Assembly: GCA_036735565.1 (NCBI GenBank)
Contig: DAINOC010000002.1
Coordinates: 30,766-94,765 of the forward strand
Length of the DNA stretch: 64,000 bases
Origin: Coraliomargarita_B sp036735565
GTDB lineage: Bacteria; Verrucomicrobiota; Verrucomicrobiia; Opitutales; Coraliomargaritaceae
Reading direction: 5' to 3'
The position numbers were made by a program, and so were the translations under genes. Numbering within the stretch: position 1 is the first letter of the stretch; the number at the start of each line of letters is the position of its first letter. Positions 63,208 to 64,000 of the stretch are shown in pieces. The notes under the pieces were generated by a model. That model did not search any database, was not told the DNA's origin, and worked only from the letters and a program-made list of their open reading frames with translations.

Positions 63208-63302
63208 CAGGGCAAGCAACAGGGCTTAGCTCCCGGCAGGCAATCCAATTCTATGGAGGTGCTGATTAGGGGGAGTAAAAAATTCCTCTCTGCCGATGTT
63301 CT

Positions 63303-63989
63303 CTAGCCCAGCGCAAGAAGTTTGAAGAGTGCGTCTTTGTCCTGAATAATTGGATACGTTATAAAATGGGTCTCGATTTTAGCTTCGATCTCGGCACGGG
63401 TCATTTGGTCTTGCGCTGTCTCCTCGGCCCAACTGCGCCCCGGATGCATGGTATCCCAAGGCGAACGTTTGTTCCGACGCGTTGACGCACTGTCGCCATG
63501 TTTTCCGATCCCGAAGCAAATCTTAACTTCCTTGTTCCATATCGGCCGGAACAGGCGGATCATGAAATCTTCGACGGCACCCTGCATACCGGTTTGGATC
63601 GGAGCGGCCCGATACTCGAAGTCGCCCAAGTCGAGATGGGTCTTTCCGATGCTTTTGGCATGTTCTTTCAAACGTTTGTAGAGCGCTTGCCCCTGCTCTT
63701 CGACTGTTTCGGCGTTGGCATTTGACGGAGTCGATTTTCCGACATAAATCGGCGTTTCTGATCCTGACAACGGTTGGTAGGGTTTTTCTCCGCGCCCCAC
63801 ATAATAGATGGCGTAAACACCTGATCCGTAAAACGGCACAGCTTCCAATCGGGCCAAAGCCTGCTTCGGCTGATTCACAAAACTAAAGGCGAAAAACTTG
63901 GCGATACCGTCGGAACGACCGAGTGAAATACCGATTGCGCCAAAATGAACGGGAGAGATGGCTTCACGGAGCGCCCGCAACTCCCCCAA
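63303..63989 (-). CDS. Eco29kI-like GIY-YIG type II restriction endonuclease, 5' end cut by the window edge
   Basis: 229 residues visible; the frame stays open to 64000, so the true start may lie beyond the edge (TTG at 63989 is a candidate). GIY-YIG core: FYGSGVYAIYYVG (residues about 53-65) and ETPIYVGKS, with catalytic-type Arg in YKRLKEHAKSI, and Glu in GAVEDFMIRLF; then PIWNKEVK and SPWDTMHPGRSWAE, all as in Eco29kI-family enzymes. Usually paired with a C5 methyltransferase, probably just beyond the right edge. Confidence 0.85.
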   Translation of the reverse strand: MGELRALREAISPVHFGAIGISLGRSDGIAKFFAFSFVNQPKQALARLEAVPFYGSGVYAIYYVGRGEKPYQPLSGSETPIYVGKSTPSNANAETVEEQGQALYKRLKEHAKSIGKTHLDLGDFEYRAAPIQTGMQGAVEDFMIRLFRPIWNKEVKICFGIGKHGDSASTRRNKRSPWDTMHPGRSWAEETAQDQMTRAEIEAKIETHFITYPIIQDKDALFKLLALG

Positions 63990-64000
63990 GAGCTGGCCCG

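Overview
The window is a GC-rich (by eye about 60%) bacterial chromosome segment. The gene content fits a Gram-negative of the PVC group, most likely Verrucomicrobiota (Opitutales-like). The clues are an outer-membrane lipid (Mla) system, a Pal lipoprotein, an H-X9-DG prepilin, a CBS-type Mn pyrophosphatase, an assimilatory nitrate cluster with a fused DmsB-DmsC protein, and intergenic repeats of the GATGTTC/GAACATC kind. The phylum is inferred from gene content, not proven.

Layout. 1-7.5 kb: ruvX, a GIY-YIG nuclease cassette between two identical 58-bp repeats abutting tRNA-Gly, a complete mlaE-F-D-C-A operon, pal and a CbiX-type chelatase. 7.5-14.5 kb: enolase and a sugar-acid (uronate) catabolic group (Ldh2-type dehydrogenase, D-2-hydroxyacid dehydrogenase, uronate isomerase, SDR) with a divergent AraC regulator; short repeats fill two of its intergenic gaps. 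14.5-20.5 kb: a putative metal-handling pair that includes a 43-residue secreted peptide with nine Cys in its last 20 residues, a PabA/TrpG amidotransferase, a TPR protein, a DtxR/MntR regulator, CBS-pyrophosphatase and a prepilin. 20.6-34.4 kb: DUF4126 protein, menA, ELM1-like protein, TspO, VTT protein, ybaB-recR, a four-gene operon (hydrolase, DJ-1, O-antigen-ligase-like, disulfide oxidoreductase), an aminotransferase, an internally deleted mgtE and a GH20-like enzyme. 34.4-42.3 kb: FAH-family protein, tRNA-Val with 120-bp tandem repeats, tRNA-Tyr, ParA, Xer recombinase, and the ResB/CcsA cytochrome c maturation pair with a lipoprotein.

42.5-60.9 kb is a nitrate-assimilation island: moeA, a LysR regulator, a NasS-like cytosolic sensor, a nitrate ABC transporter (binding protein, a permease with an unusual ~250-residue insertion, two ATPases), siroheme nitrite reductase, a DmsB-DmsC fusion, a cytoplasmic molybdopterin nitrate reductase, a CysJ-like flavoprotein, a porin and moaA. 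The likely route is: porin, ABC uptake, Mo reductase fed by the DmsBC-like module, then nitrite reductase probably fed by the flavoprotein. The two molybdenum-cofactor genes bracket the island.

The right end carries an outer-membrane protein gene broken by one in-frame stop, a YhiN/HI0933-family flavoprotein and an Eco29kI-like restriction endonuclease that runs off the edge. Intergenic DNA is unusually rich in dispersed repeats of at least six families, several touching tRNA 3' ends.
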